A program made the translations under genes and the position numbers. A stretch of DNA of 64,000 nt, from the NCBI RefSeq assembly GCF_000378385.1, contig NZ_KB899672.1, forward strand, positions 1 to 64,000. Reading direction: 5' to 3'. Position 1 is the stretch's first letter. Each line of letters opens with the position of its first letter. The notes below the pieces were generated by a model that did not search any database, was not told the origin of the DNA, and saw only the letters and a list, made by a program, of their open reading frames with translations. Positions 50,830 through 59,736 of this stretch are shown piece after piece. This stretch comes from Paenibacillus daejeonensis DSM 15491. Lineage in GTDB: Bacteria > Bacillota > Bacilli > Paenibacillales > Paenibacillaceae.

Positions 50830-50999
50830 AAAACCGTTGAAAGACGGCCGGAGAGGCACGGAATCGATCTGGAGAAGCGAAGCGCTCGCCTTTGTCCCCG
50901 GATTTCTCCCCTTATGGGGGTGAAAAAATCAAAGAAATCTGGGGACAACAGCGATCGGAAGATCGATCCGTGACTGTAGGCTTCCATTTCAACAGCATG
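50830..50999 (+). mobile_element. structured repeat family 1, copy with worn ends
   Basis: The core is intact: GGAGAGGCACGGAATCG, TTTGTCCCCGGATTTC, apex CCCCTTATGGGG, AATCTGGGGACAACAGCGAT and CGGAAGATCGATCCGTGAC. The ends have decayed to CCGTTGAAAGACGG and CATTTCAACAGCATG. It lies directly beside repeat family 3. Confidence 0.78.
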
Positions 51000-51134
51000 A
51001 TATTCATGCATAGCATCCCTAATCCTACGGGTCATTGGACCCCTCGTCAAGCGCCGGATCTGGCCCGGCTTTGAAATCTGCCTCCCCATACGTCTATAAT
51101 AAGAGAGATCGAATACCAGAAGGGAGATGAAGTC

Positions 51135-52088
51135 ATGCAATATCGCAAGCTAGGCAAAAACGGCCCGGAAATCTCGGCCATCGGTTTTGGCGCGTGGGCT
51201 ATCGGAGGTGCGGGTTGGGCCAGCAGTTGGGGCGATCAGGACGACCAGTTGTCCCACGACAGCGTGAGGGCGGCATTGGATGCGGGCATTACCTTCTTCG
51301 ACACGGCAGCTATCTATGGATTGGGCTATTCAGAAGAAATCATCGGCAAAGCGCTCGGCAGCGACCGCGAGCGCGTCGTGCTGGCAACCAAGTGCGGCCT
51401 CGTCTGGGACGAGCAGGGCAAGGTGTCCAAGAACGGTACCTACAACTCGGTACTGCAAGAAGCGGAAGCCTCCCTGCGCAGACTGGGAACCGATTACATT
51501 GATCTGTACCAGATGCATTGGCCGGATACCGACCAGAACGCCCCGGCAGAAGAAACGATGCGGGCACTGGACCGACTGGTCCAAGATGGCAAGGTGCGCT
51601 ATGTCGGCGTGAGCAACTACACGCTCCCTCTTCTGGAGGAATCGCTGAAGGTGAGGCACGTAGATGCTCTGCAGCCTCCGTATTCCATCCTTCGTCCCAA
51701 TGCCGAACAGGAGCTGCTCCCGTTCTGCCTGGAACAGGGAATCGGCGTCGTGGCCTATAGCCCACTGACATCGGGACTGCTCTCGGGCAAGTATACGTAC
51801 GAAACGAAGTTTGAGGACGGCGACTGGCGCTCTCGCTCGGCAGCACATACCGGCGAAGGCTTGAAGCGTAATGTGGACCGGGTAGAGCAGCTCAAGGGAA
51901 TCGCAGCCCGCTACGACATTACAGTCCCTCAGCTGGCGGTCGCCTATGACCTGGCACACCCGGCAGTAACCAGTGCGATTGTAGGCGTGCGCAAGCCGGA
52001 TCACATCCTGGGCGTACTTCCGGCCGTTGATGTGGTGCTGGATGAAGAGACGCTGCAGGAAATCCGCGCAATTGGCAAGCCAGACTGA
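51135..52088 (+). CDS. aldo/keto reductase
   Basis: 317 residues. QYRKLGKNGPEISAIGFGAWAIGG opens the barrel. Tetrad residues are D and Y in FFDTAAIYGLGYSEE, K in LATKCGLVW and H in YQMHWPDTD. The NADP-binding end is SAIVGVRKPDH. Only distantly similar to the reductase at 21.4 kb. AGAAGGGAG precedes the ATG. Substrate unknown. Confidence 0.92.
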   Translation: MQYRKLGKNGPEISAIGFGAWAIGGAGWASSWGDQDDQLSHDSVRAALDAGITFFDTAAIYGLGYSEEIIGKALGSDRERVVLATKCGLVWDEQGKVSKNGTYNSVLQEAEASLRRLGTDYIDLYQMHWPDTDQNAPAEETMRALDRLVQDGKVRYVGVSNYTLPLLEESLKVRHVDALQPPYSILRPNAEQELLPFCLEQGIGVVAYSPLTSGLLSGKYTYETKFEDGDWRSRSAAHTGEGLKRNVDRVEQLKGIAARYDITVPQLAVAYDLAHPAVTSAIVGVRKPDHILGVLPAVDVVLDEETLQEIRAIGKPD

Positions 52089-52311
52089 TTTTTAACGCTA
52101 TAATCCTACATCTTATGTCACAATCCGGAGGATGCGGGAGGATCTTTCCGTTTGCTTCCGCTCAGACAGCGAGAATCCACGAGAGCAGGAACAGGACCTT
52201 CTGAGCCAGCGTGAAGGGATTTTCCTTTTGACCCCAAGTCTTTTATACTTATAGATGTGCCACAACATGGCAGATATATAAAAGACCAAAACAACCGGGA
52301 GTTGAGAGATT

Positions 52312-52482
52312 GTGACTTACAATGAGTTACTGACAAGAAGAAGCGAAATTCTGAAACGGAACATTGGACGCATGATCGTACGCGACAATCGGAACAATCT
52401 GGGGGACCAAGAAGGCTACCTGATGCAACGCATGATCAAAGAACTCCATCAGAATGAACATGAATTAAATTCAGCCAAATAA
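52312..52482 (+). CDS. small protein of unknown function (56 residues)
   Basis: GTG start at 52312, stop TAA at 52480. The product begins MTYNELLTRRSEILKRNIGR and ends with KELHQNEHELNSAK: a charged, helical, soluble peptide. CGGGAG lies about 10 bp upstream, and a strong terminator begins 18 bp after the stop. Upstream are 220 bp with no other gene. Short length and good signals make it a probable gene; function unknown. Confidence 0.65.
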   Translation: MTYNELLTRRSEILKRNIGRMIVRDNRNNLGDQEGYLMQRMIKELHQNEHELNSAK

Positions 52483-52500
52483 TACGATTTCCATGACAAT

Positions 52501-52538
52501 AGAGGCGGTGCAGGGTAGATTCCTGCACCGCCTCTTTC
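52501..52538 (+). terminator. rho-independent terminator
   Basis: AGAGGCGGTGCAGG and CCTGCACCGCCTCT form a perfect 14-bp stem with a seven-base loop, followed by TTC. Confidence 0.88.
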
Positions 52539-52551
52539 TGCGTGGGGAGGA

Positions 52552-53232
52552 TTAGACGACGGACCTGCGAATCAGAACATAGCACATGAGCGCCATAACC
52601 AAGGAAAGCGGAAGCGTCCACAGCGACAATTCGAAAGCCGTATACCGAGCGAACCAGCCGAAGATATCCATCCACCAACCGTACTGTGTAATGAAGAACG
52701 AGAGCAGCGTCCCGATGAGCAGTGCGCCAAGCAGGGTAATCAAGAGGCTGGCACGACCGAAGCCACGATAGATGGCGGCAATTGTCAGGCCGCAGAAGAA
52801 GAAGAACATGAACAGCAAGATGGACAGAATCAGTTGTTCCAACAGCGAGCCATCGTGAACATAAGGCAGATGGAAAAAGTGCAGCCCTGTTCCCCAGGAG
52901 CCGCTGACTTGCTCCAACCATCCAAGCAGCGTAATGACAACCGCCGAGAATACACCCATCATGAGCCCGGTAAGGACAGTGCCTGTGTAATACTCGCGCC
53001 TTGTAGCACCCAAGCCAAGGGCTAGTGGGAAGGTCTGCGGTACTAGTGTAATGCCGGTGACAAAGATAATGATGAATATGGAGGCAAGACCTCCGGTATA
53101 TAAAGGTTCATCCAGAAACCCACTGATGACTAAGTTAATGAGAAAACTCGAAAATACAATGACCCACGGCAGCGCCAACAAGAGAAACGGATTTCGTAAA
53201 TGCAGGGAAATGATTTTAGCTGAACGGTTCAT
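52552..53232 (-). CDS. ABC transporter permease of a YtrA-type operon
   Basis: 226 residues, six helices (SLHLRNPFLLLALPWVIVFSS; FSAVVITLLGWLEQ). Sequence is poorly conserved, as usual for ABC-2-type exporters of this operon class. It follows the ATPase gene with an ATGA overlap. Probably exports a drug or responds to cell-envelope stress. Confidence 0.8.
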   Translation of the reverse strand: MNRSAKIISLHLRNPFLLLALPWVIVFSSFLINLVISGFLDEPLYTGGLASIFIIIFVTGITLVPQTFPLALGLGATRREYYTGTVLTGLMMGVFSAVVITLLGWLEQVSGSWGTGLHFFHLPYVHDGSLLEQLILSILLFMFFFFCGLTIAAIYRGFGRASLLITLLGALLIGTLLSFFITQYGWWMDIFGWFARYTAFELSLWTLPLSLVMALMCYVLIRRSVV

Positions 53233-54125
53233 CGGATGCCAGCCTCCTTGGAAGAGCCTTGGTTATGGGTCAATTGAACAATCAGCTGCTGCAGGGAAAC
53301 AGGCAGCAACTCCAGTCCCTCTGCCTGCGCTTTCTCCCGGTCGGCACGGGACAGTTCACCGATTACACTCGCCGTCATGAAGCTGCCCAGCGGTTCGCGG
53401 CGTGTCACTTGTCTGCCTTCCAGGAAAGGCTCGACCTTGGCTGCCGGTCCGGCCAAGGTATAGGCGTAGCTGCGCAGCGTATCCGTATCCTCATTAATAA
53501 TCAGCTGGCCTTTATCGATGACCAGGACGTGCTCCAGCATCCGACTCACTTCATCGATCAGATGGGTAGAGAGTACGATCGTTCGCGGATGTGCGGCGTA
53601 ATCCTCCAGCAGCAGCTCGTAGAACATCTCCCGGGCTACCGCATCGAGACCGAGATAGGGCTCGTCGAAGATGGTCAACGGCGCCCGGCTGGCCAAGCCG
53701 ATGATAATGCCGACTGCAGAGAGCATCCCGCGGGAGAGCTTCTTGATGTTGCGCTTGGGCGGCAACGCAAAGCGGTCTAACAGATCATTAGCGAATGCCG
53801 CATCCCACTGCGGGTACATGGAAGCAGCGACCGCCAGGGCGTCACATACCCGGAAGACATCCGGATAGCGCTGGCTTTCTTTCACGAAGCAGATCTGGCT
53901 CAGGACCCGGCTGTTCTCGAATGGATGCTCTCCGAAGACACGAATGTCCCCGCTCGTTGCGAAGGCCTGGGCTGTGAGCATGTGCATCACTGTGGTTTTA
54001 CCGGCACCGTTGCGGCCCAGCAGACCATAAATTTTGTGCTCCTCCAGCGTGAAGCTAACGTTATTGACGGCTGTGACATCCTTGTATTGTTTGGTCAGTC
54101 CCTTGACTTCTACAATGGTGGTCAT
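53229..54125 (-). CDS. ABC transporter ATP-binding protein, YtrB-like
   Basis: 298 residues. Walker A GRNGAGKTT near 37-45, Walker B LTIFDEPYLGLDAV and H-loop STHLIDEV are normal, but the signature is LSRGM in KKLSRGMLSAVG rather than LSGGQ, a change seen in this exporter group. It overlaps both neighbours by ATGA, so regulator, ATPase and permease are translationally coupled. Confidence 0.9.
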   Translation of the reverse strand: MTTIVEVKGLTKQYKDVTAVNNVSFTLEEHKIYGLLGRNGAGKTTVMHMLTAQAFATSGDIRVFGEHPFENSRVLSQICFVKESQRYPDVFRVCDALAVAASMYPQWDAAFANDLLDRFALPPKRNIKKLSRGMLSAVGIIIGLASRAPLTIFDEPYLGLDAVAREMFYELLLEDYAAHPRTIVLSTHLIDEVSRMLEHVLVIDKGQLIINEDTDTLRSYAYTLAGPAAKVEPFLEGRQVTRREPLGSFMTASVIGELSRADREKAQAEGLELLPVSLQQLIVQLTHNQGSSKEAGIR

Positions 54126-54493
54126 TTCAGCATCGCTCCCCGTTTGATCATTTGCGTCAGCTGCGCTTCGGTGATCCCCAGCTTCTGGGCCTCCGACAGC
54201 ATGCTGATGATATATTGCTCATAGAACTGTTCCTTGCGCGCTTCCAGCAATCTGGAGCGTGCGCCTTCGGCTACGAACATGCCAATCCCCCGTTTCTTAT
54301 ACAAAATGCCTTGATCGACTAGCAAATTGACACCCTTGGCGGCTGTCGCCGGATTAATCTTGTAGTATGCCGCAAACTGATTGGTCGAAGGCACCTGCGA
54401 TTCTTCAGGCAGCACATCGTCAATGATGTCGTTTTCGATCCGCTCCGCAATCTGGGCGAAGATCGGACGGTCATCATTTATTAAAGAACTCAT
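54122..54493 (-). CDS. GntR-family regulator, YtrA subfamily
   Basis: About 123 residues. The start, RPIFAQIAERIENDIIDDVLPE, and the winged helix QVPSTNQFAAYYKINPATAAKGVNLLVDQGILYKKRGIGMFV are typical. The C-terminal stub is short, as in YtrA. It should repress its own operon. ATG 54493 is better than the longer reading to 54544. Confidence 0.92.
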   Translation of the reverse strand: MSSLINDDRPIFAQIAERIENDIIDDVLPEESQVPSTNQFAAYYKINPATAAKGVNLLVDQGILYKKRGIGMFVAEGARSRLLEARKEQFYEQYIISMLSEAQKLGITEAQLTQMIKRGAMLK

Positions 54494-54608
54494 CGCTTCA
54501 CCACCGTATTGGTTAATTACTCTTGTAACTAACCATACAACCAACGAACTCTGTTGTCAATCTCTTTTCTGATAAAAGGCAAGAGGCCATGCCCAGTTTG
54601 TCGTATAA

Positions 54609-54763
54609 TTGAAAAAAGGCCGAAGAGGCACGGAATCGAATCTGGAGAAGCGAAGCGCTCGCCTTTGTCCCCGGATTTCATCCGCTAAAGCGGTTAGAAA
54701 ATCAAGAAATCTGGGGACAACAGCGATCGGAAGATCGATCCGTGGCCGTAGGCTGCTTTTCAA
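54609..54763 (+). mobile_element. structured repeat family 1, copy between regulators
   Basis: Inverted ends are TTGAAAAAAGGCC and GGCTGCTTTTCAA. Core: CACGGAATCGAATCTGGAG, TTTGTCCCCGGATTTC, apex ATCCGCTAAAGCGGTT, AAATCTGGGGACAACAGC, CGATCGGAAGATCGATCCG. It ends about 27 bp before the start of the following AraC gene, inside its leader. Confidence 0.78.
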
Positions 54764-54790
54764 GGATTCGGGCATGGGGGGCAGGAAGAT

Positions 54791-55648
54791 ATGCTGATGC
54801 AGGAGTACGACACCTTCAACTATCGGCTCGATTCGAATATGAAGCCGTATATTCATTCCCATACGGCTAATGAAATTTATTATTTTCACAGTGGCAAATG
54901 CCAGTACCTGCTCGGTGGTGAGTTGGTTGATCTGATACCTGGGGATCTTGTGGTCATGAATGGCATCCGGGAGCATGGGCCGATTATGGATAACAGCATG
55001 CGCTATATCCGTTCGACGATGATGTTTGAGCGGGAGGCGTTGCGCAACTTTGCTCTGGTGCCGGGGATGGTCGATCTGAGCAAGCCCTTCCAGGTGGAGA
55101 CCAGTTACCGTTGGAACCTGCAAGGGGCGCTAAAGGACGAGTTTGAGCTGCTCCTGCAGCAGCTCAATGGACTGCAAGAGGGGAACTCGGCCGTTGCGCT
55201 TAACCGGAGGAGTCTGAAGTTCTACGAGATCTTGCTGTTCATCTATGCCCGTTTCGAGGAGCATGCGGATGGACTTACATCAGCGCCCAGCGAGCAGGAA
55301 CAACTAATACACCGGGTGCTATCGTACATTGACCGTCATTTTGCCGAGGAGCTGAGCGGAGAGGGTATCGCGGAGCAGATGCACGTCAGCAAGTTTTATC
55401 TGATGAAGCTGTTCAAGCGGTACACCAAAGAAACAGTATTCGATTATGTCACCAAACGAAGAATAGCCGAGGCCAAGGTGCATTTCCACAGCAATCCGGG
55501 CCATTCCGTGACCGATGTATGCCATCGTACGGGCTTCAAGGATGCTTCCCATTTCTCCCGGACCTTCAAAAAGCATACCGGATTATCGCCGGAGCAGTAC
55601 CGGCGGCTGTTGCTGCGAGCGGGCAACGACAGTCATGCGGAACGGTAA
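54791..55648 (+). CDS. AraC family transcriptional regulator
   Basis: 285 residues. N-terminal cupin sensor (IHSHTANEIYYFHSG; LIPGDLVVMNG) and C-terminal double helix-turn-helix: LSGEGIAEQMHVSKFYLMKLF and HSVTDVCHRTGFKDASHFSRTFKKHTGLSPEQYRR is the second unit in short form. It lies 99 bp upstream of nagB-nagA on the same strand, so control of amino-sugar use is plausible. An alternative in-frame start is ATG 54797. Confidence 0.9.
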   Translation: MLMQEYDTFNYRLDSNMKPYIHSHTANEIYYFHSGKCQYLLGGELVDLIPGDLVVMNGIREHGPIMDNSMRYIRSTMMFEREALRNFALVPGMVDLSKPFQVETSYRWNLQGALKDEFELLLQQLNGLQEGNSAVALNRRSLKFYEILLFIYARFEEHADGLTSAPSEQEQLIHRVLSYIDRHFAEELSGEGIAEQMHVSKFYLMKLFKRYTKETVFDYVTKRRIAEAKVHFHSNPGHSVTDVCHRTGFKDASHFSRTFKKHTGLSPEQYRRLLLRAGNDSHAER

Positions 55649-55703
55649 AACGGACATTCCCAGGCATGAACGCCTGTAGCGGCCGCGTTATGCTAAGGAG
55701 GTA

Positions 55704-55751
55704 ATGATTATCCGCGCTCCTGGGGAGCGGGGCAGGAGGTTAGTCCAATGA
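55704..55751 (+). CDS. possible leader peptide overlapping the nagB start
   Basis: A 15-residue frame, MIIRAPGERGRRLVQ, runs from ATG 55704 to TGA 55749-55751, overlapping the nagB ATG as ATGA. AAGGAGG lies only two bases before its ATG, which is closer than usual and lowers confidence. CGCTCC/GGAGCG inside it can form a hairpin. It could couple nagB translation to that of the peptide. Confidence 0.3.
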   Translation: MIIRAPGERGRRLVQ

Positions 55752-56539
55752 AGCAAGGGATACAACGCCGATTTCGTGTGGATTCGCTGGAGGTGGCAGT
55801 TGCCGGGGATCGAGTCGAGCTGGGACGCACAGCTGCAGAGGAAGCCACGGAACATTTGATCCGGTTACTAGAGACGCAGGAGGAGGTGCGGATGGTATTC
55901 GCCGCAGCTCCGTCGCAGACCGAAATGCTGCAGGGTCTTGTGGCGCACCCGGGTATCGACTGGTCGCGCGTGACGGCTTTTCATATGGATGAGTATATCG
56001 GACTGCCAAGAGAAGCAGAGCAGCGCTTCGGCCAGTTTCTAAAGCGTCATCTGTTCGAGCAGGTTGGATTTCGTCAGGTGCACTATCTGGATGGCGGGGA
56101 GGATCCGGCGGAGGCGTGCGTCCGTTACGGGGAATTGCTGAAGGAGGCACCGATCGATATGGTGTGTCTGGGTATCGGTGAAAATGGTCATATTGCCTTT
56201 AACGATCCACCCGTTGCCGACTTCAATGATCCTCTGCCCGTGAAGATCGTGGAACTGGATCGGGAATGCCGAGAGCAGCAGGTGAATGATGGGTGCTTTG
56301 ATCGCCTGGAAAATGTGCCGACGCATGCCATGACACTGACGATTCCGGCACTCTTCTCGGGAGGTGCTCTGTTCTGCAGCGTGCCGGGTCCGACCAAGCG
56401 GCGCGCAGTCATGCGAACCCTTCAGGGACCCATTGAGGAGTCTTGCCCTTCCACCATTCTTAGACGCCACCCGCAGTGCACGTTGTACGTTGATGGGGAT
56501 TCCTTTGACCACGAGTTGTGGGAGTCGGACCATGGCTGA
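55748..56539 (+). CDS. nagB: glucosamine-6-phosphate deaminase
   Basis: 263 residues, slightly longer than B. subtilis NagB. Key blocks: FAAAPSQTEMLQGL (phosphate site), VTAFHMDEYIGL with the catalytic Asp, PIDMVCLGIGENGHIAFNDPP with the active-site Glu and His, and ALFSGGALFCSVPGPTKR. It converts glucosamine-6-phosphate to fructose-6-phosphate and ammonia. GCAGGAGG precedes the ATG. Overlaps nagA by 8 bp, so both are made together. Confidence 0.94.
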   Translation: MKQGIQRRFRVDSLEVAVAGDRVELGRTAAEEATEHLIRLLETQEEVRMVFAAAPSQTEMLQGLVAHPGIDWSRVTAFHMDEYIGLPREAEQRFGQFLKRHLFEQVGFRQVHYLDGGEDPAEACVRYGELLKEAPIDMVCLGIGENGHIAFNDPPVADFNDPLPVKIVELDRECREQQVNDGCFDRLENVPTHAMTLTIPALFSGGALFCSVPGPTKRRAVMRTLQGPIEESCPSTILRRHPQCTLYVDGDSFDHELWESDHG

Positions 56540-57716
56540 TCACGCAGAACAGATCGTAATCGGTAGACATTACCGTTCAGGTGAGGCGATACAGGTGGTC
56601 TGCCGGGATGGCGTGATTGCGGAAGTAAAAGCGGCGGGGCCTGTCGGGGAGCTGGCTGAGCTGCCTATAATTGGCCCGGGCTTCGTCGATCTCCAGGTGA
56701 ACGGAATGGCCGGGTACGACTTTAACGGGGCGGAGGCCCAGGCATCATCAGCGGAACAGATTACGAGAGCCCTATGGGAAGAAGGGGTCACGGCCTATTG
56801 CCCGACCGTTATTACCAACGCGCCAGAGCTGATCGAGCACTCCCTGCGTCTGATTGGTTCAGCTGCTGGCCAAGCCGGTCCCTTGGGGGCCTCGATGGTG
56901 GGAATCCATTTGGAAGGGCCCTTCATCTCCGGGGAGCCGGGGGCCAAGGGGGCACATCCTGCCGAGTATGTGCAGGCTCCGGATTGGGAGCGGTTCGCAC
57001 AGTGGAATGACATGAGCGGCGGACGCATCCGAATCGTGACGCTGGCTCCGGAATGGGAGGGCAGTGTGGATTTTATCCATGCCTGTAGAGATGCAGGTAT
57101 TGCCGTATCGCTCGGACACACGGCAGCGGGGGCCGAGAGCCTTGAAGCTGCCGCAGCGGCTGGTGCCTCGATGGTTACGCATTTCGGCAACGGCATTGCG
57201 CCGCTGCTGCCGCGTCACCCCAACGCCTTGTGGACACAGCTGGCTGATGACCGGCTGGCTTGCTGCGTCATCGCCGATGGGCATCACATCCCGGATGCGT
57301 TGTTGCAGGTAGTCTACCGCGTGAAGGGCGACAAGATGATTCTGGTGAGTGACGCCGTACAGCTATGTGGCATGGCTCCCGGTGCCTACCGGATGCCAGT
57401 AGGAGGCGATGTCGTCCTGACGGAGGCGGGGCGTCTGCATCTGCGGGACGATGAGCGGCTGCTGGCTGGAGCGGCAGCGCCGCTCCTCCACGGTCTGAAT
57501 CATATTGTTCAGCGTGGTATCGCCGAGCTGGGCGAGGCCTGGGATATGGCTTCGATCCATCCGGCCAGAGAGCTGAACCTCCCGCAAGCCCAAGCACTCT
57601 CACCCGGGGCCCCGGCCGATCTGGTCCTGCTCGCATCCCTGGGTGGTCGCTACCGGGTGCAAGAGACAATCAAGAGCGGCATCAGTGTGTACCGACAGGC
57701 GGAGTGGGGGAGCTGA
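56532..57716 (+). CDS. nagA: N-acetylglucosamine-6-phosphate deacetylase
   Basis: 394 residues from ATG 56532. FVDLQVNGMAGYDFN is the first block, GIHLEGPFISGEPGAKGAHP carries the metal-binding Glu, VSLGHTAAGAE and THFGNGIAPLLPR the histidines, and LVSDAVQLCGM the catalytic Asp. It removes acetate from GlcNAc-6-phosphate before NagB acts. The HxH-type first metal site reads DLQVNG rather than DxHxHG, as in many single-metal NagA enzymes. Confidence 0.94.
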   Translation: MADHAEQIVIGRHYRSGEAIQVVCRDGVIAEVKAAGPVGELAELPIIGPGFVDLQVNGMAGYDFNGAEAQASSAEQITRALWEEGVTAYCPTVITNAPELIEHSLRLIGSAAGQAGPLGASMVGIHLEGPFISGEPGAKGAHPAEYVQAPDWERFAQWNDMSGGRIRIVTLAPEWEGSVDFIHACRDAGIAVSLGHTAAGAESLEAAAAAGASMVTHFGNGIAPLLPRHPNALWTQLADDRLACCVIADGHHIPDALLQVVYRVKGDKMILVSDAVQLCGMAPGAYRMPVGGDVVLTEAGRLHLRDDERLLAGAAAPLLHGLNHIVQRGIAELGEAWDMASIHPARELNLPQAQALSPGAPADLVLLASLGGRYRVQETIKSGISVYRQAEWGS

Positions 57717-58206
57717 TTTCTTTCCGCGCGCAGCTCTCAGCGTGTGAGTGTCGGTGGCATGACGGATATCGGACGACCCCATTCTCGGGCTGAGCGTCCG
57801 GGCTGTGCTGTGCTTAAGGTGAGCTCGTGCATCTAGTGTTCAGAACAGTTTGGAGCCGCTTCGAGTCGCTTGGAGTCGCTTGGAACCTATGGAGCTTGCA
57901 CTCTAACGGACACCATGACCGCTATTTCACTCTGAATCAATCGTTTGACATTGTAACGGCCATATAAGCACCTATTTGCCTTGTCGATGCCTGTTTTTGC
58001 TTAATTTCGCTGAAATAACTGCACGGGTGGCCGTTAGGTTTACGAACCAAGTGAAAAGGCTGCAATAAGTGCGCTGGTGGCCGTTATAGAGGGAGGGCGC
58101 TCAAAGCTCACAGCCAGGTAACCCGACGATCGGCCACTTGTAACCCACCAGGGCGGTCGTCTGAGCAAGGGGAGGCGTGCCTCAAAAAATAGACATCTCT
58201 AGACAC
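57717..58206. repeat. gene-free region with repeat family 2, locus 2
   Basis: No gene found. CTAACGGACACCATGACCGC (57903) and GTAACGGCCATATAAGCACC (57952) read forward; AACTGCACGGGTGGCCGTTAG (to about 58036) and GTGCGCTGGTGGCCGTTAT (to about 58087) read in reverse. Each pair has about 50-bp spacing, the same arrangement as at 40.9-41.1 kb. Near 57855-57895 GAGTCGCTTGGA is repeated in tandem. Confidence 0.75.
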
Positions 58207-58207
58207 C

Positions 58208-58245
58208 AAAAAAGCCTGTCCAATTCAACATCGGACAGGCTTTTT
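58208..58245. terminator. bidirectional terminator
   Basis: AAAAAAGCCTGTCC pairs with GGACAGGCTTTTT. It ends ohr on the minus strand. Confidence 0.9.
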
Positions 58246-58256
58246 CCAGCTTTTCT

Positions 58257-58667
58257 TCAGGCCGTCTTGGCCTTGAGGTCGACGGCAATGTTGCCGCGCG
58301 TGGCTTTGGAGTATGGACACATCTGGTGCGCAGCTTCTGCCAGCTCCATGATCTGGGGCTCGTCCAGTCCCGGGATGGCGACCTCCAGCAGGACGGATAG
58401 CATGTAGCCGTCATCTCCCTTGTGAAGCGACACATGTGCCGTCACTTCGGAGTCTGACGTATCCATATTCTTGCCCTGGGCAATGGCTTTGAGGGCGCTA
58501 TGATAACAGGCTGCGAAGCCTGCACCGAACAGCTGCTCGGGATTGGTGACCTGGCCGCCGCCACCCGGCATGCCCACCTGCAGATCCAGAATACCGTCTG
58601 AGGAACGAACCGAACCGTCACGGCCGCCCTGGGACGTTACCTCCGTCTTGTACATGGTTTTCATCAT
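58257..58667 (-). CDS. ohr: organic hydroperoxide resistance protein Ohr
   Basis: 136 residues. Both catalytic cysteines are present: Cys54 in GFAACYHSAL and Cys117 in HQMCPYSKATRGN, plus the Ohr arginine in GSVRSSDG. It reduces lipid and alkyl hydroperoxides. GGAG is 8 bp before the ATG (58667; 58664 is an alternative). The usual OhrR regulator gene is not adjacent. Confidence 0.94.
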   Translation of the reverse strand: MMKTMYKTEVTSQGGRDGSVRSSDGILDLQVGMPGGGGQVTNPEQLFGAGFAACYHSALKAIAQGKNMDTSDSEVTAHVSLHKGDDGYMLSVLLEVAIPGLDEPQIMELAEAAHQMCPYSKATRGNIAVDLKAKTA

Positions 58668-58746
58668 TCATCGACTCCTCTCGTATGCATTCCTTCTCCC
58701 ATTACCCTTGGGGGCTGCATACGAATCGGATCGATTAAGTGCCATT

Positions 58747-59736
58747 CTACTGCTGAGCCGGGGCTTCTGTCTCAGCCTCCGGATCCGTTGACTCCTCCGC
58801 CGAGGCAGGAGGAATATCCGGCACTTCACCGCTCAGGAAACGCTCCAGGAAGAGCATGGCATGCTCGGGATTCTCCGGCTCCAGTTGTCTGTTGCGGACC
58901 CCCACAACCATATCGTTGTAGTAGAGCGGCAGGTCTTGCATCAGCTCCGTCTCGCCGAGCGCGATGCCATACACTTGCGGCTCCGGATTATCTTCTGTAA
59001 CTCCTGTGCGGAGCATGTCTTCCGTCACATAAGGGGCGAGCCGTCCCTCGACTTCGGCATCCAGTGGCTCCAGCAGGCCTTGGGCAGCCAGCATCGGGAA
59101 GCTGTTCTCGTCAATAATATACACATCGCTTTTCTCCGTCATTAGCATGATATAGGCTTTCTGGACCAGAGCCGCATCCTGAGCAGAGCCTTGCTCGCCA
59201 GGAAGGTAAGTCAGTACGCCCCTGACGCGTTTCCACTCCGGAAAGTTAGCGAGCATAGCTTCCTCCAGAGGAACGATGTCCTGCCCGCCGTCCTCCAGGA
59301 AATAGTTGCCGTAGAGCATGAACGTCAGATCGATCGGCGGCCTTAGCGCCTCCAGGCGTTTTTCCTCCTGCCGATCCAGATAGCTGTTAATGCCATAAAT
59401 AATACCAATGATGACAACAAGGCCAACAATCAGATGCCATTTGTAATAATGGAAGAAATGATCGGCCTTTTCCGCAGACCCGGCCATCCCTTTGTACTTG
59501 CCGTATTTATCGGCGTTGAAGGCCTCGACGTCCTTCTGGTTTTCATGGGCAAGCACGAGCTTGTACGCTTGATTCACGACCTGGATATCGAGCTTATCGA
59601 CCACCGTTTCGCCGGCTTCCTCGCGTCGTTGCTGCGTACGGGACTGCCGCATCAGTATGGTGTAGCGGTCCTCGACGGCTTTTTTGTCGGCACCCTCGGG
59701 CAGGCCGAGGATGGTATAGGCTTGTTTCAAGTCCAT
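58747..59736 (-). CDS. membrane protein with J-like N-terminal region, unknown function
   Basis: 329 residues from ATG 59736, preceded by GAGGTGA. Residues 1-75 look like a degenerate J-domain (LKQAYTILGLPEGADKKAVEDRY...VNQAYKLVL) without the HPD triad, so it may not stimulate DnaK. One membrane helix follows (WHLIVGLVVIIGIIYGIN, about 100-118). The outer domain includes YIMLMTEKSDVYIIDENSF, resembling a solute-binding half, then an acidic tail. A membrane-anchored sensor or assembly factor is possible. Confidence 0.65.
   Translation of the reverse strand: MDLKQAYTILGLPEGADKKAVEDRYTILMRQSRTQQRREEAGETVVDKLDIQVVNQAYKLVLAHENQKDVEAFNADKYGKYKGMAGSAEKADHFFHYYKWHLIVGLVVIIGIIYGINSYLDRQEEKRLEALRPPIDLTFMLYGNYFLEDGGQDIVPLEEAMLANFPEWKRVRGVLTYLPGEQGSAQDAALVQKAYIMLMTEKSDVYIIDENSFPMLAAQGLLEPLDAEVEGRLAPYVTEDMLRTGVTEDNPEPQVYGIALGETELMQDLPLYYNDMVVGVRNRQLEPENPEHAMLFLERFLSGEVPDIPPASAEESTDPEAETEAPAQQ

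Noticed and set aside
56364-56531. N-terminal extension of NagA
   Set aside because: It lies within nagB; the family start is at ATG 56532 with the usual short overlap.
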